DNA from: Subdoligranulum variabile
GTDB taxonomy: Bacteria; Bacillota; Clostridia; Oscillospirales; Ruminococcaceae
Direction: 5' to 3'
Assembly (NCBI GenBank): GCA_003343905.1
Contig: QAKI01000062.1
Coordinates: 1 to 52,018, forward strand
DNA length: 52,018 nt
The notes below the pieces were generated by a model. It did not search any database, had not been told where the DNA came from, and was given only the letters and a program-made list of their open reading frames with translations. Position numbers and translations under genes: made by a program. Shown here piece after piece: positions 7,939 through 16,942 of this stretch; position 1 is the stretch's first letter; the number at the start of each line of letters is the position of its first letter.

Positions 7939-9282
7939 TTATTCCGGCGGGGTCAGCACCTCTACCCGGTTGCCCACAAAGACCAGCGTTTCGTCGGCGT
8001 CCAGCACGGCCAGCGGGTGGGCTTCCAGGTCCTGGCGGGCCCAGTTCTGCACACCGGCGTAGCTGTAGCTTTCCACCGCGTTGGGGCACAGCAGGTACAC
8101 CTCGGTGTCCGTGGCGGTGATGCCGAACGCCTGCCGGGCCGGGATCTCGGCCAGCAGGGTCAGGTCCTCGTCAAAGGTGGCCAGGCAGTTGCCGCCACGG
8201 ATGTTCAGCAGCAGCGCGGTCTGGCGGATGCCGGGGGCCGCGCTTTGCAGCGTGGCGCCGCCGAAGTCATAGCGCGCGGTCTCGGTGCCGGTGCGCGGGT
8301 CCAGCACGGCGATGTATGTATCGAACACCGCCATCACGCGGTTTTCGCTCTGCCAGTCCAGCCGCAGCAGCATACTGCCCTGGGTGCCCGTATATACGGG
8401 GCCTTCGCTGTCCTGCGCGGTGTCCATAAAATAGACCGAGCAGCTCAACTGGCCGTCCCGCGCCGCCAGCGTGCCGACGGCGAACCGCCGGTTGTTGGGC
8501 GCAAAGTCCAGCGCGATGGGGGTGCCCTCGTTCTGGGTCAGCTTCCAGAGGTAGATCTCCCGGAACGAGGGGTCAAAGATCTGGAGCTGGGCCGTGTACC
8601 GCCCGGATTCCGTCACGACGGCCAGCGTATTGTTGTTGGACATGGCGCACAGCAGGATGCCTTCCTCAAACGTATGGGTGTACAGTTCCCGCGTGCGGCT
8701 GGACACCTGCAGTTCGTTCCCCGCGCGGTTATATACGACGAACCGCGTGCCGCCCACCGCCAGCACCGGGCGGGCGTAACCGGGCTGGAAGCGCCGTACC
8801 TCGCTGCCGTAGGGCGAGTAGACGGCCACATCGTCGGCGCTCAGTTCCACAAAGCCGCCGGCCAGTTCTTCGACCTGCAGGGGTTCGCTGATGCCGGTGT
8901 CCACCGGCCAGCCGCCGCTGCCGCGGCTCAGATAGAGCGAAAGACTGTCCACCCCGTCGGCCAGCAGCGCGATGGACGCCGACATAGCGCCCGTGAACAC
9001 GGCGAACGCCAGCGCCGCCACCAGCACGACCACCCCCACCGCGATGTTGCGGCGGCGCTGCCGCTGTTTGAGCAGCGGCGTGATGGAGCGCAGGTTGGTG
9101 GCGGTGGCGCTTTCCGGCTCCGGCTTGGGCGCGGTGCGGTTTTCATCCCGGCGGACGGGCTGCGGCATGCGCAGGCCCAGGTCGCCGCTGGTGCCCGGTA
9201 CGGGCTTGGTAGAGGTATGCCCCCGTTCCCGCGCCAGCATCCGTTTGCGGCGTTCCTGGCGTTCCTTTTCGGCTTTTCCCAC
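7939..9282 (-). CDS. DUF5711 family membrane protein
   Basis: A 447-residue protein. The first 75 residues are basic and presumably cytoplasmic. A single membrane span lies at about residues 80-105 (VGVVVLVAALAFAVFTGAM). The remaining exported part is built of beta strands resembling a WD40-like or beta-propeller fold (repeated patterns such as FVVYNRAGNELQV and MAVFDTYIAVLDPRTG). It matches my recollection of DUF5711; no catalytic motif is visible. The start is a GTG with a good AAGGAGGAAAG ribosome-binding site. It is followed by cvpA, and a functional link between the two is possible but unproven. Confidence 0.75.
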   Translation of the reverse strand: MGKAEKERQERRKRMLARERGHTSTKPVPGTSGDLGLRMPQPVRRDENRTAPKPEPESATATNLRSITPLLKQRQRRRNIAVGVVVLVAALAFAVFTGAMSASIALLADGVDSLSLYLSRGSGGWPVDTGISEPLQVEELAGGFVELSADDVAVYSPYGSEVRRFQPGYARPVLAVGGTRFVVYNRAGNELQVSSRTRELYTHTFEEGILLCAMSNNNTLAVVTESGRYTAQLQIFDPSFREIYLWKLTQNEGTPIALDFAPNNRRFAVGTLAARDGQLSCSVYFMDTAQDSEGPVYTGTQGSMLLRLDWQSENRVMAVFDTYIAVLDPRTGTETARYDFGGATLQSAAPGIRQTALLLNIRGGNCLATFDEDLTLLAEIPARQAFGITATDTEVYLLCPNAVESYSYAGVQNWARQDLEAHPLAVLDADETLVFVGNRVEVLTPPE

Positions 9283-9382
9283 AGGGGCTTTCCTCCTTTC
9301 TTGTCGTTTATATAGTGCCGGGGCCGTTTCTTAATCCGTCCCCAGCAGCGGACATGCGCCGACGGTGGGGACACATACAGGG

Positions 9383-9443
9383 AAATTTGCCCCAAAATTG
9401 TGTGCGAGGCCAACGGCCGAGTGCGCGGTTTTGGGGTAAATTT
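9383..9443. repeat. Long imperfect palindrome between truA and the DUF5711 gene
   Basis: The arms AAATTTGCCCCAAAA (9383-9397) and TTTTGGGGTAAATTT (9429-9443) can pair almost perfectly, with an inner GTGCG...GGCC/GGCC...GTGCGC stem. There is no T run, so it is not a standard terminator. The rest of the 196-bp gap holds no gene. Confidence 0.7.
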
Positions 9444-9478
9444 TGTCGAAGGGGAATCCAAAGGGGGAAACAGGAGCG

Positions 9479-10267
9479 TCAGGCATCGCCGTGCGCGACT
9501 GTTGCCCCCTTTGACCGTCCAAGATCCGGGTAGGCCACGTCCTGCAAAAACAGCCCTTTGGCGGGCAGGGTCGGCCCGGCTTTGCGGCGGTCCCGGCTTT
9601 CGAGCAGCGCCGGGATGGAATCCGCCGTGCGCTTGTGCTGCCCGGCTTCCACCAGCGTGCCCGCCAAAATGCGGACCATATTGTACAGATACCCGTCCGC
9701 CGTGACCGTGATAGTCAGATACTCGCCCCGGCGCTCGACCCCACAGGCCGAGATCGTGCGCACGGTGTCGCCGCGGGCGGCCACCCCCGACCCCGACGCG
9801 CAGAGCGCCAGAAAATCATGGGTGCCCACGAACTGCGTCGCAGCGGCCTGCATGGCCGCCAAATCCAGCGGCTGGGCCACGCGGTGGCAGTATTCCACCG
9901 TGAACGGGTCGTCCACGCGGGCGTTGCGGATGTGGTAGCAGTAGGTCTTGGCATGGGCGGAATACCGCGCATGGAACCCGTCGGGCACGGGTTCCAGTTC
10001 CAGCGCGCGGATGTCCGGCGGCAGATGGGCGTTGAGCGCGGGCACCATCTTATCCGCCGGGACCCTGCCAGTATAGCAGAAGCTGAGCGCGAAACGCCGC
10101 GCATGAACGCCGGCGTCGGTGCGGGAACAGCCTTTCACGTCAGGGCGCTGGCCCCAGGCCGCCTGCATGGCGTCCTGCAGAGCCGCGCAGATCGTGGGGG
10201 CGTTGCGCTGCACCTGAAACCCCGCGTAGCGGGTGCCTTTATAGGCGATCCAAAGCAGCCAGGTCAT
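9479..10267 (-). CDS. truA: tRNA pseudouridine(38-40) synthase TruA
   Basis: Converts uridines 38-40 in the anticodon arm of many tRNAs to pseudouridine. The 262-residue protein begins MTWLLWIAYKGTRYAGFQVQ, typical of TruA, and has the catalytic Asp51 in the motif CSRTDAGVHA. Later family blocks include HDFLALCASGSG and the C-terminal GYLYNMVRILAGTL. The start at 10267 was chosen because it overlaps the ecfT stop (ATGA), indicating translational coupling. A longer in-frame extension upstream has no family similarity. The ecfA-ecfT-truA order is common in Firmicutes. Confidence 0.95.
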   Translation of the reverse strand: MTWLLWIAYKGTRYAGFQVQRNAPTICAALQDAMQAAWGQRPDVKGCSRTDAGVHARRFALSFCYTGRVPADKMVPALNAHLPPDIRALELEPVPDGFHARYSAHAKTYCYHIRNARVDDPFTVEYCHRVAQPLDLAAMQAAATQFVGTHDFLALCASGSGVAARGDTVRTISACGVERRGEYLTITVTADGYLYNMVRILAGTLVEAGQHKRTADSIPALLESRDRRKAGPTLPAKGLFLQDVAYPDLGRSKGATVAHGDA

Positions 10268-11085
10268 CCCAGCCACCCCGGCACGAAAAACCGCGTGGCG
10301 ATGATGACCGCCAGCGCCGCCCCCAGCACGACGGCGCAGCGGGCGTCGGCGGCGGTAAAGTGCAGTTGTTTCAGGCGGGTGCGGCCCTCGCCGCCGCGGT
10401 AGCAGCGGCATTCCATGGCGACGGCCAGCTCGTCCGCACGGCGGAACGCCGAGATGAACAGCGGGATCAGGATGGGCACCAGCGCCTTGATGCGCTGGGC
10501 GAAGGTGCCGTTGTCCAGCATGGCGCCGCGGGCTTTCTGGGCGTTCATGATCTTCTCGGTCTCCTCGATCAGGGTGGGGATGAACCGCAGGGCGATCGTC
10601 ATCATCATCGCCAGTTCATGCACCGGGAAGTGGAGCTTCGCCAGCGGGCGAAGCAGGTTCTCGATGGCGTCGGTCAGCACGATGGGGCTGGTAGTGTAGG
10701 TCAGCAGGCTGGTGCCCGCGATCAGAACGCAGACGCGCACGGCGATCAGGATGGCCTGGCGCACGCCCTCGGCATAGATATGAAAGACCCAAAAACTGAC
10801 CAGCGGTTCCCCCTGCCCCGACACAAAGAACAGGTTGAGCACCGCCGTGAAGATCACCAGCGGCACGATGGGCTTGAGGCTGCGCAAAATCAGCTTGCCG
10901 GGGATGCGGGCAACGCGGTAGAGCGCCGCCAGCAGCAGGATGGACAGCACGATGCCCAGCGGGTTGGACGCCATGAACAGCACGACGATATAGGCGATGG
11001 TGGCGACCAGTTTGAGCCGCGGGTCGCAGCGGTGCAGGATGGAACGGCCGGGATAGTACTGGCCGATGGTGATATCCTTGAGCAT
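10264..11085 (-). CDS. ecfT: ECF transporter transmembrane subunit EcfT
   Basis: The membrane scaffold of energy-coupling-factor vitamin and metal importers, shared by several substrate-binding S components. It has 273 residues with about five to six hydrophobic spans. The two coupling arginine motifs that dock on the ATPases are visible: NAQKARGAM (Ala-Arg-Gly) and CRCYRGGEGRT near the C terminus. It lies directly downstream of ecfA2 with no gap, and its stop codon overlaps the start of truA. No S component gene is present in the window, as expected for a group II ECF module. Confidence 0.95.
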   Translation of the reverse strand: MLKDITIGQYYPGRSILHRCDPRLKLVATIAYIVVLFMASNPLGIVLSILLLAALYRVARIPGKLILRSLKPIVPLVIFTAVLNLFFVSGQGEPLVSFWVFHIYAEGVRQAILIAVRVCVLIAGTSLLTYTTSPIVLTDAIENLLRPLAKLHFPVHELAMMMTIALRFIPTLIEETEKIMNAQKARGAMLDNGTFAQRIKALVPILIPLFISAFRRADELAVAMECRCYRGGEGRTRLKQLHFTAADARCAVVLGAALAVIIATRFFVPGWLG

Positions 11086-11961
11086 TTACTGCACCCCCTT
11101 GCTCTGTTTGGCTTCCAGCGCCCTGCGGATGGTCTTGACCGCATAGGGGATCGTGTAGACGTCGGTGGGGATATCCAGCCCCATCTGGCGCAGCCGCAGG
11201 AAGATCTGCGTGACCTGCGGCACCGAAAGCCCCAGGTCCAGCAATTCCTGGGCGCGGGCAAAGACGTTTTCCACCGTGTCGTACATGGCGATGCCCGCTT
11301 TGTGCAGCACCAGCACGCGGTTGGCGTATTTGGCGATATCCTCCATCGAATGGCTGACCAGCAGTACCGTGATGCCGGTGGCTTCATGGTAGGCTTTGAT
11401 CTGGCCCAGGATGGCGTCGCGCCCTTCGGGGTCCAGCCCGGCGGCAGGCTCGTCCAGCACCAGCACGCGGGGCTGCATGGCCATGACGCCCGCGATGGCG
11501 ACCCGGCGCTTCTGCCCGCCGGAAAGCTCAAAGGGGCTTTTTTCCAGCAGTTCGTCGCGCAGGCCCACGAAGGCCGCCGCCTGCTTGACCCGGCGCTGGA
11601 TCTCGGCTTCGTCCAGGCCCATGTTGCGGGGGCCGTAGGCGATGTCTTTGGCGCAGGTCTCCTCAAACAACTGGTATTCCGGATACTGCATGACCAGCCC
11701 CACCAGGAACCGGAAGGAGCGCAGGTCCGCCCCCGGCGCCCACAGGTCCTTGCCGTCCACCAGCACCCGCCCCTCGGTGGGGCGGTTCAGCCCGTTGAAG
11801 TGGCTGATCAGGGTGGACTTGCCGCTGCCGGTGGAGCCGATGATGCCCACGAAGTCCCCTTCCTCGATGGAGAAAGAGACATCGTCCAGTGCGGTGGTGG
11901 CGTCCGGCATGCCGGGGTTGTACACATATTTCAGATGTTCCACGCGAATGATCTCTGACAC
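11086..11961 (-). CDS. ecfA2: ECF transporter ATPase EcfA2
   Basis: One of the two ABC ATPases that drive the ECF module. It shows Walker A (GSTGSGKST), Q-loop (QYPEYQLFEE), signature (LSGGQKRRVAIAG), Walker B (RVLVLDEPAAGLD) and the switch histidine (LLVSHSMED). Start: a GTG at 11961 with the strong upstream GGAAAGGAAAG gives 291 residues; a longer ATG-initiated frame adds 27 low-complexity residues and is not supported. It is second in the ecfA1-ecfA2-ecfT-truA operon. Confidence 0.94.
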   Translation of the reverse strand: MSEIIRVEHLKYVYNPGMPDATTALDDVSFSIEEGDFVGIIGSTGSGKSTLISHFNGLNRPTEGRVLVDGKDLWAPGADLRSFRFLVGLVMQYPEYQLFEETCAKDIAYGPRNMGLDEAEIQRRVKQAAAFVGLRDELLEKSPFELSGGQKRRVAIAGVMAMQPRVLVLDEPAAGLDPEGRDAILGQIKAYHEATGITVLLVSHSMEDIAKYANRVLVLHKAGIAMYDTVENVFARAQELLDLGLSVPQVTQIFLRLRQMGLDIPTDVYTIPYAVKTIRRALEAKQSKGVQ

Positions 11962-12027
11962 GATACTTTCCTTTCCCGCGGGATACCGCCCGGCCCTTTG
12001 TGTGGCCGGTGCCGTTCCCGCCTTGCT

Positions 12028-12051
12028 GGGTGCCGGCGGCAAAGCCGGCGT
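12028..12051 (-). other. GC hairpin between ecfA1 and ecfA2
   Basis: The 90-bp gap between the two ATPase genes contains a GCCGGC...GCCGGC stem with no T run. It may set relative expression or stabilise the mRNA, but there is no clear terminator. Confidence 0.35.
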
Positions 12052-12897
12052 TCAGTCTTTCAGCAGTTTATACAGTTCCTCGGCGCAGCGTTCCGGCGTG
12101 ATGACGTTCTCCGGCATGGGGATACCCGCCTTGACCAGTTCATCCCGCAGTTCCGCCGCCTGGGGCACGTCCAGATGGTAGCTGTGCAGCTTTTCGGTCT
12201 GGCTGAACACTTCCTCCGGGGTGCCTTCCATCACGACGTGGCCCCCGTTCATCACCAGAACCCGGTCGGCCTGGGCGGCTTCCTCCATATAATGGGTGAT
12301 GGACACGATGGTGATGCCCGCTTCCCGCAGATGGCGGATGGTGCGCATGACCTGGCCGCGGCCGTGGGGGTCCAGCATGGCGGTGGCTTCGTCCAGCACC
12401 AGGCAGTCCGGCCGCATGGCGATGACGCCCGCGATGGCGACCCGCTGCTTCTGCCCGCCGGAGAGCTTGAAAGGCGCGCTGTCGCGCTTTTCGTAGATGC
12501 CCGCCAGCTTCATGGCCTCGTCCACACGGGTGCGGATCTCGGCAGGCGGGACGCCCAGGTTTTCCGGCGCGAAGGCGACATCCTCCTCCACGATGGTAGC
12601 CACGATCTGGTTGTCGGGATTTTGAAAGACCATCCCCACCTTCTGGCGGATGTCGTAGAGATGTTCCTCCTCGCGGGTGTCCATATCCTCGACATATACT
12701 GTGCCGGTCTCCGGCAGCAGGATGGCGTTCAGGTGCTTGGCCAGTGTGCTTTTTCCGCAGCCGTTGGCCCCCAGCACCGCCACAAATTCACCGCGGCGCA
12801 GTTCCATGCTGACGCCGTCCACGGCATAGCCGGGCTGGTCGGGGTCGTAGCGGAAGCGTACATCCTGCACGCGGATCATCGGAGTTTCAGTAGCCAT
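12052..12897 (-). CDS. ecfA1: ECF transporter ATPase EcfA1
   Basis: The partner ATPase of EcfA2 (281 residues). Walker A is GANGCGKST, the Q-loop FQNPDNQIVATIVEEDVAF is characteristic of EcfA1, the signature is LSGGQKQRVAIAG, Walker B is DCLVLDEATAMLD and the switch region is IVSITHYMEE. It starts 3 bp after the methyltransferase stop codon, so the two genes are probably co-transcribed. Confidence 0.95.
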   Translation of the reverse strand: MATETPMIRVQDVRFRYDPDQPGYAVDGVSMELRRGEFVAVLGANGCGKSTLAKHLNAILLPETGTVYVEDMDTREEEHLYDIRQKVGMVFQNPDNQIVATIVEEDVAFAPENLGVPPAEIRTRVDEAMKLAGIYEKRDSAPFKLSGGQKQRVAIAGVIAMRPDCLVLDEATAMLDPHGRGQVMRTIRHLREAGITIVSITHYMEEAAQADRVLVMNGGHVVMEGTPEEVFSQTEKLHSYHLDVPQAAELRDELVKAGIPMPENVITPERCAEELYKLLKD

Positions 12898-12900
12898 GGA

Positions 12901-13764
12901 TCATTTCTCCCAAATAGCCGTCGCGCCGCAGGGCACGACGCCGCCGGTCGCAGATACGGGCAGCCCGATCTCGTCACAGTGGGTATGCCCGCCGTGGACC
13001 GGGCAGAGCGTGGTTTTTACGATGTATTCCATCACCGCCGGGCTCAGGCCCTCGGTGTAGGAATTGATGGCGAAGAACAGCGGCTGGTCGGTCAGCACCT
13101 GTTCGGTCAGCGCGATCAGGTCGTAGACGTTATCCTCCAGCTTCCAGATCTCGCCGCCGGGGCCGCGCCCATAGCTGGGCGGGTCCATGATGACGCCGTC
13201 GTACCGGCTGCCGCGGCGGATCTCCCGCTGCACGAACTTGGCGCAGTCGTCCACAATCCAGCGGCAGGGGCGGTCGGCCAGACCGCTGGCGGCGGCGTTC
13301 TCACGCGCCCAGGCCACCATGCCCTTGCTGGCGTCCACATGGGTGACGCTGGCCCCGGCCGCCAGGCAGGCCAACGTGGCCCCGCCGGTGTAGCCGAACA
13401 GGTTCAGCACCCGGATGGGCCGCCCGGCCGCGCGGATCTTTTCCTGATACCATGCCCAGTTGACGGCCTGTTCGGGGAACACGCCGGTATGTTTGAAGCC
13501 TGTGGGGCTGACGATCAGGGTCAGGTCCTGCCAGCGGATCTGCCATTTCTGGGGCAGCTTTTTGTGGTAGTCCCAGCGGCCGCCGCCCTTGGCAGAGCGG
13601 TAATAGACCGCATCGGCCCGGCCCCACAGGGGGCTGGCCTCGGCGTTTTTCCAGATGACCTGCGGGTCGGGGCGGATCAGGATCGTGCTGCCCCAGCGTT
13701 CCAGCCGGTTATGGTTGGTCGCGTCCAGCAGTTCATAATCCCGCCAACTGTCGGCAGGGCGCAT
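12901..13764 (-). CDS. Class I SAM-dependent methyltransferase, RlmI/RlmK-like
   Basis: A 287-residue Rossmann-fold methyltransferase. The SAM-binding motif is VLNLFGYTGGATL at about residues 119-131, followed by the acidic THVDASKG and the catalytic-region motif MDPPSYGRG near 193. These features match the C-terminal domain of the RlmI/RlmK group of 23S rRNA methyltransferases, but no PUA domain is visible at the N terminus, so the exact RNA target is unknown. It sits between glmM and ecfA1 on the same strand. Confidence 0.85.
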   Translation of the reverse strand: MRPADSWRDYELLDATNHNRLERWGSTILIRPDPQVIWKNAEASPLWGRADAVYYRSAKGGGRWDYHKKLPQKWQIRWQDLTLIVSPTGFKHTGVFPEQAVNWAWYQEKIRAAGRPIRVLNLFGYTGGATLACLAAGASVTHVDASKGMVAWARENAAASGLADRPCRWIVDDCAKFVQREIRRGSRYDGVIMDPPSYGRGPGGEIWKLEDNVYDLIALTEQVLTDQPLFFAINSYTEGLSPAVMEYIVKTTLCPVHGGHTHCDEIGLPVSATGGVVPCGATAIWEK

Positions 13765-13780
13765 AGGCGGTTCTCCTTTC

Positions 13781-15151
13781 TTACTTTTCGAGGATGCGCT
13801 GGCGGATCATGTCCGCGATGCGCTCGGCGCTGGTCTGGATGGCGGCTTCGTCCTCGCCTTCCACCATGACGCGGATCTTCGGCTCGGTGCCCGAAACGCG
13901 CACCAGCACGCGGCCCATGCCCATCAGGCTCTGCTGCTGGCTTTCGATGAAGCCGGCGATATATTCATCCTCTTTATAGGCCTGTTTCTGTTCCTTGTTG
14001 GCCGTCAGGTTGATGAGCACCTGCGGGAACTGGGTGTACACCGCGTTCAGGTCGCTCATTTTTGCGGCGGGGTTTTCGGCCTTTTTGCGGGCCAGCACCT
14101 TGAGTAGCTTGCCGGCCGTCAGTTCGCCGTCGCCGGTGGTGGAGTGGTGCAGGAAGATCACATGGCCGCTCTGTTCGCCGCCGATGGCGTAGCCGCGGGC
14201 GCGCATCTCCTCCAGCACATAGCGGTCGCCCACCGCCGTGCGGGCGGTCTCGATGCCCTGCGCCTCCATATATTTGATGAAGCCCAGGTTGGACATGACA
14301 GTGACGACCACGGTGTTGCCGTCCAGGCGGCCGCGCTCCTTCATATCGCAGCCCACCAGGGCGATGATCTTGTCGCCGTCCATCTCGGCGCCCGTTTCGT
14401 CGCAGGCCAGGCAGCGGTCGGCGTCGCCGTCAAAGGCGATGCCGCAGTCGTAGCCGCCCTCCCGGACCGCTGCTTCCAGTGCTTCCAGATGGGTGGAGCC
14501 GCAGCCGTCGTTGACCGAAACGCCGTCCTGCTCGGTGCCCATGAAGCCGCACTCGCAGCCCAGCCGGGGGAACAGCTTCTGCGCCGCAGCCGCCGACGCG
14601 CCGTTGGCGCAGTCGAACATGACTTTCAGGCCCGTGAGGTCGGCATTGATATGTTCCTGCAGGAAGTCCACATAGTCGTCAAGGCCCGTGCGGCACATAT
14701 GGATACGGCCGATGTCGGCGCCTTCCGCCAGATGGATGTCGGCGCCGTTGTTGAACACATGGGCTTCGATCTGGTTTTCCACTTCATCGGGCAGCTTGTA
14801 GCCGTCGCCCTTGAAGATCTTGATGCCATTGAATTCCATCGGGTTATGGGAAGCCGAGATCATAATGCCCGCGTCGGCGTTGTATTTGCGCACAAGGTAG
14901 GCCACGCCGGGGGTGGGGATCACGCCCAGCAGTTCCACGTCGGCGCCCACGCTGCACAGACCGGCGGCCAGTGTGGATTCCAGCATATCGCCGGAAACGC
15001 GGGTATCCTTGCCGATGAGGATCTTGGGGCGGTGGCCGTCCAACTGGGTCAGCACCGCCGCGGTGCCGCGCCCGATCTGAAGCGCCAGTTCACAGGTCAG
15101 GTCTTTGCCCGCCACGCCGCGGACGCCGTCGGTTCCAAACAGTTTACCCAT
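13781..15151 (-). CDS. glmM: Phosphoglucosamine mutase GlmM
   Basis: Converts glucosamine-6-phosphate to glucosamine-1-phosphate for peptidoglycan precursor synthesis. It has 456 residues. The protein opens MGKLFGTDGVRGVAG, has the phosphorylated active-site Ser101 in MISASHNPMEFNG, the magnesium loop FDGDADR near 240, the sugar-binding GGEQSGH and the C-terminal phosphate loop RVSGTEPKIRVMVE. The start at 15151 follows GGAAAGGAC at good spacing; an upstream in-frame codon would add eight residues without support. Confidence 0.97.
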   Translation of the reverse strand: MGKLFGTDGVRGVAGKDLTCELALQIGRGTAAVLTQLDGHRPKILIGKDTRVSGDMLESTLAAGLCSVGADVELLGVIPTPGVAYLVRKYNADAGIMISASHNPMEFNGIKIFKGDGYKLPDEVENQIEAHVFNNGADIHLAEGADIGRIHMCRTGLDDYVDFLQEHINADLTGLKVMFDCANGASAAAAQKLFPRLGCECGFMGTEQDGVSVNDGCGSTHLEALEAAVREGGYDCGIAFDGDADRCLACDETGAEMDGDKIIALVGCDMKERGRLDGNTVVVTVMSNLGFIKYMEAQGIETARTAVGDRYVLEEMRARGYAIGGEQSGHVIFLHHSTTGDGELTAGKLLKVLARKKAENPAAKMSDLNAVYTQFPQVLINLTANKEQKQAYKEDEYIAGFIESQQQSLMGMGRVLVRVSGTEPKIRVMVEGEDEAAIQTSAERIADMIRQRILEK

Positions 15152-15228
15152 AGTATCAGGTCCTTTCCTTATCAATGGTTCCTTTTGTATTCTATGCCGC
15201 CCCCTGTGGGGACACGCAGCGGGAAAAC

Positions 15229-16281
15229 TTAAAACATGCTTTGCTGGCCGTCATCCTCATCAAAACGGCGGGGCACCGGCATGTGCAGGTGCTCGTAGGC
15301 CAGCCGGGTCACGCAGCGGCCGCGCGGGGTGCGCGTCAGCATGCCCATCTGCATCAGATACGGTTCGCAGATATCCTCCAGGGTGACGCTCTCCTCGCCC
15401 AGGGCCGCCGCCAGCGTTTCCAGGCCCACCGGCCCGCCGCCGTACATCTCGATGATGGCGCGCAGCAGGCTGCGGTCGAGTTCGTCCAGGCCCATGGCGT
15501 CAATGTCCATCCACTTGCGGGCCTCCACAGCGGTCTCTTCGTCGATGGTGCCGTCCCCCTGCACGGTCGCAAAGTCACGCACCCGCTTGAGCAGGCGGTT
15601 GGCGATACGCGGCGTGCCGCGGCTGCAGCGCGCCAGTTCCAGCGCGCCCTCCTCGGTGATGGGGATGCCCAGAATGCCCGCGCTGCGGGTGATGATGCGT
15701 CCCAGTTCCTGCGGGCTGTAGTGTTCCAGCTTGAGCAGGATGCCGAAGCGGTCCCGCAGCGGGCCGGTGAGCTGCCCGGCCCTTGTGGTAGCCCCCACAA
15801 GGGTGAACCGGGGCAGGTTGATGCGGATGCTCTGGGCGCTGGGTCCCTTGCCGATCATGATGTCCAGCGCGTAGTCTTCCAGCGCCGGGTAAAGCACTTC
15901 CTCCACCTGGCGGGAAAGGCGGTGGATCTCGTCGATGAACAGCACGTCCCCTTCCTGCAGGTTGGTGAGCAGCGCCGCCAGGTCGCCGGGCTTTTCGATG
16001 GCCGGGCCGGACGTGATGCGGATCTGGACGCCCATCTCCTGGGCGACGATGCCCGCCAGCGTGGTCTTGCCCAGACCCGGCGGGCCGTACAGCAGGATGT
16101 GGTCCATCGGTTCGCCGCGCTGCTGCGCCGCCCGCAGATAGACCCGCAGGTTGCCCTTGGCTTTCTCCTGCCCCACATAATCGTCCAGGGTCCGGGGGCG
16201 CAGGCTGACTTCTTCCGCGTCAGCGGGCAGTGCGTCGGGGCTGACCAGACGGCTGGGATCTACGGTATATTCCTGATTCAT
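15229..16281 (-). CDS. ruvB: Holliday junction branch migration helicase RuvB
   Basis: The hexameric AAA+ motor of RuvAB (350 residues). Walker A is GPPGLGKTT (66-74), Walker B is LFIDEIHRL, sensor 1 is LVGATTRAG, the arginine-finger region is GPLRDRFGI, and the C-terminal winged helix ends with QMGMLTRTPRGR. It lies 20 bp downstream of ruvA. Confidence 0.98.
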   Translation of the reverse strand: MNQEYTVDPSRLVSPDALPADAEEVSLRPRTLDDYVGQEKAKGNLRVYLRAAQQRGEPMDHILLYGPPGLGKTTLAGIVAQEMGVQIRITSGPAIEKPGDLAALLTNLQEGDVLFIDEIHRLSRQVEEVLYPALEDYALDIMIGKGPSAQSIRINLPRFTLVGATTRAGQLTGPLRDRFGILLKLEHYSPQELGRIITRSAGILGIPITEEGALELARCSRGTPRIANRLLKRVRDFATVQGDGTIDEETAVEARKWMDIDAMGLDELDRSLLRAIIEMYGGGPVGLETLAAALGEESVTLEDICEPYLMQMGMLTRTPRGRCVTRLAYEHLHMPVPRRFDEDDGQQSMF

Positions 16282-16301
16282 GGTAGCCTACTTTCTCCAA
16301 A

Positions 16302-16907
16302 TCACCGCGCGCGCGACAGGCTGCGCAGCGCCACTTTGATAATATCCTGCACGGGCAGCGTTTCGTCCACGCGGGCCACGGCCGCCGCCGCGTCGGACGG
16401 CGTATAGCCCAGGCTGACCAGGGCGGCCACCGCCTGGGCGGGGGCGGAAGCGGGGGCCGCGTCCGCCATCGAACCGCCGGTAAAGCCGGTGCCTTCGGCC
16501 AGACCCTTGCCCACTTTGTCTTTGAGTTCCAGCGTGATGCGCTGGGCCAGCTTGGGCCCCACGCCCGACGCCTTGGTGAAGGCTTTATGGTCGCCGGAGG
16601 ACGCCGCCAGGGCGACCTTCTCCGGGCTCATGACCGAGAGGATGGCCAGCCCCGCCTTGGGGCCCACGCCGGAGACCGCCGTGAGCATCTTGAAGCAGTC
16701 GCGCTGTTCCTCGGTGGCAAAGCCGTACAGGGCCACGTCGTTTTCGCTCACGTTCATCACGGTGTAGACGGTCCCCTCCTGCCCGGGCGCGGGCAGGGCT
16801 TCGCCGGTGGTGGCGGGGATCTGGGCCGCATAGCCCACCCCGCCGCAGCTTATCACCACGGTATCCAGTGTCTTTTTCAAAATTTTGCCGGTCAGGCAGT
16901 AGATCAT
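16302..16907 (-). CDS. ruvA: Holliday junction DNA-binding protein RuvA
   Basis: Tetrameric Holliday-junction-binding protein that targets RuvB. It has 201 residues, starting MIYCLTGKILKK (OB fold) after a GGAGGAAA ribosome-binding site. Two helix-hairpin-helix motifs follow (SGVGPKAGLAILS and SGVGPKLAQRITLEL). The C-terminal RuvB-binding domain (LVSLGYTPSDAAAAV) comes after an alanine-rich linker. A longer in-frame extension upstream has no family match. Confidence 0.97.
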   Translation of the reverse strand: MIYCLTGKILKKTLDTVVISCGGVGYAAQIPATTGEALPAPGQEGTVYTVMNVSENDVALYGFATEEQRDCFKMLTAVSGVGPKAGLAILSVMSPEKVALAASSGDHKAFTKASGVGPKLAQRITLELKDKVGKGLAEGTGFTGGSMADAAPASAPAQAVAALVSLGYTPSDAAAAVARVDETLPVQDIIKVALRSLSRAR

Positions 16908-16942
16908 GGCAGTTTCCTCCCGGAAGATCCAAAGGTAACAGG

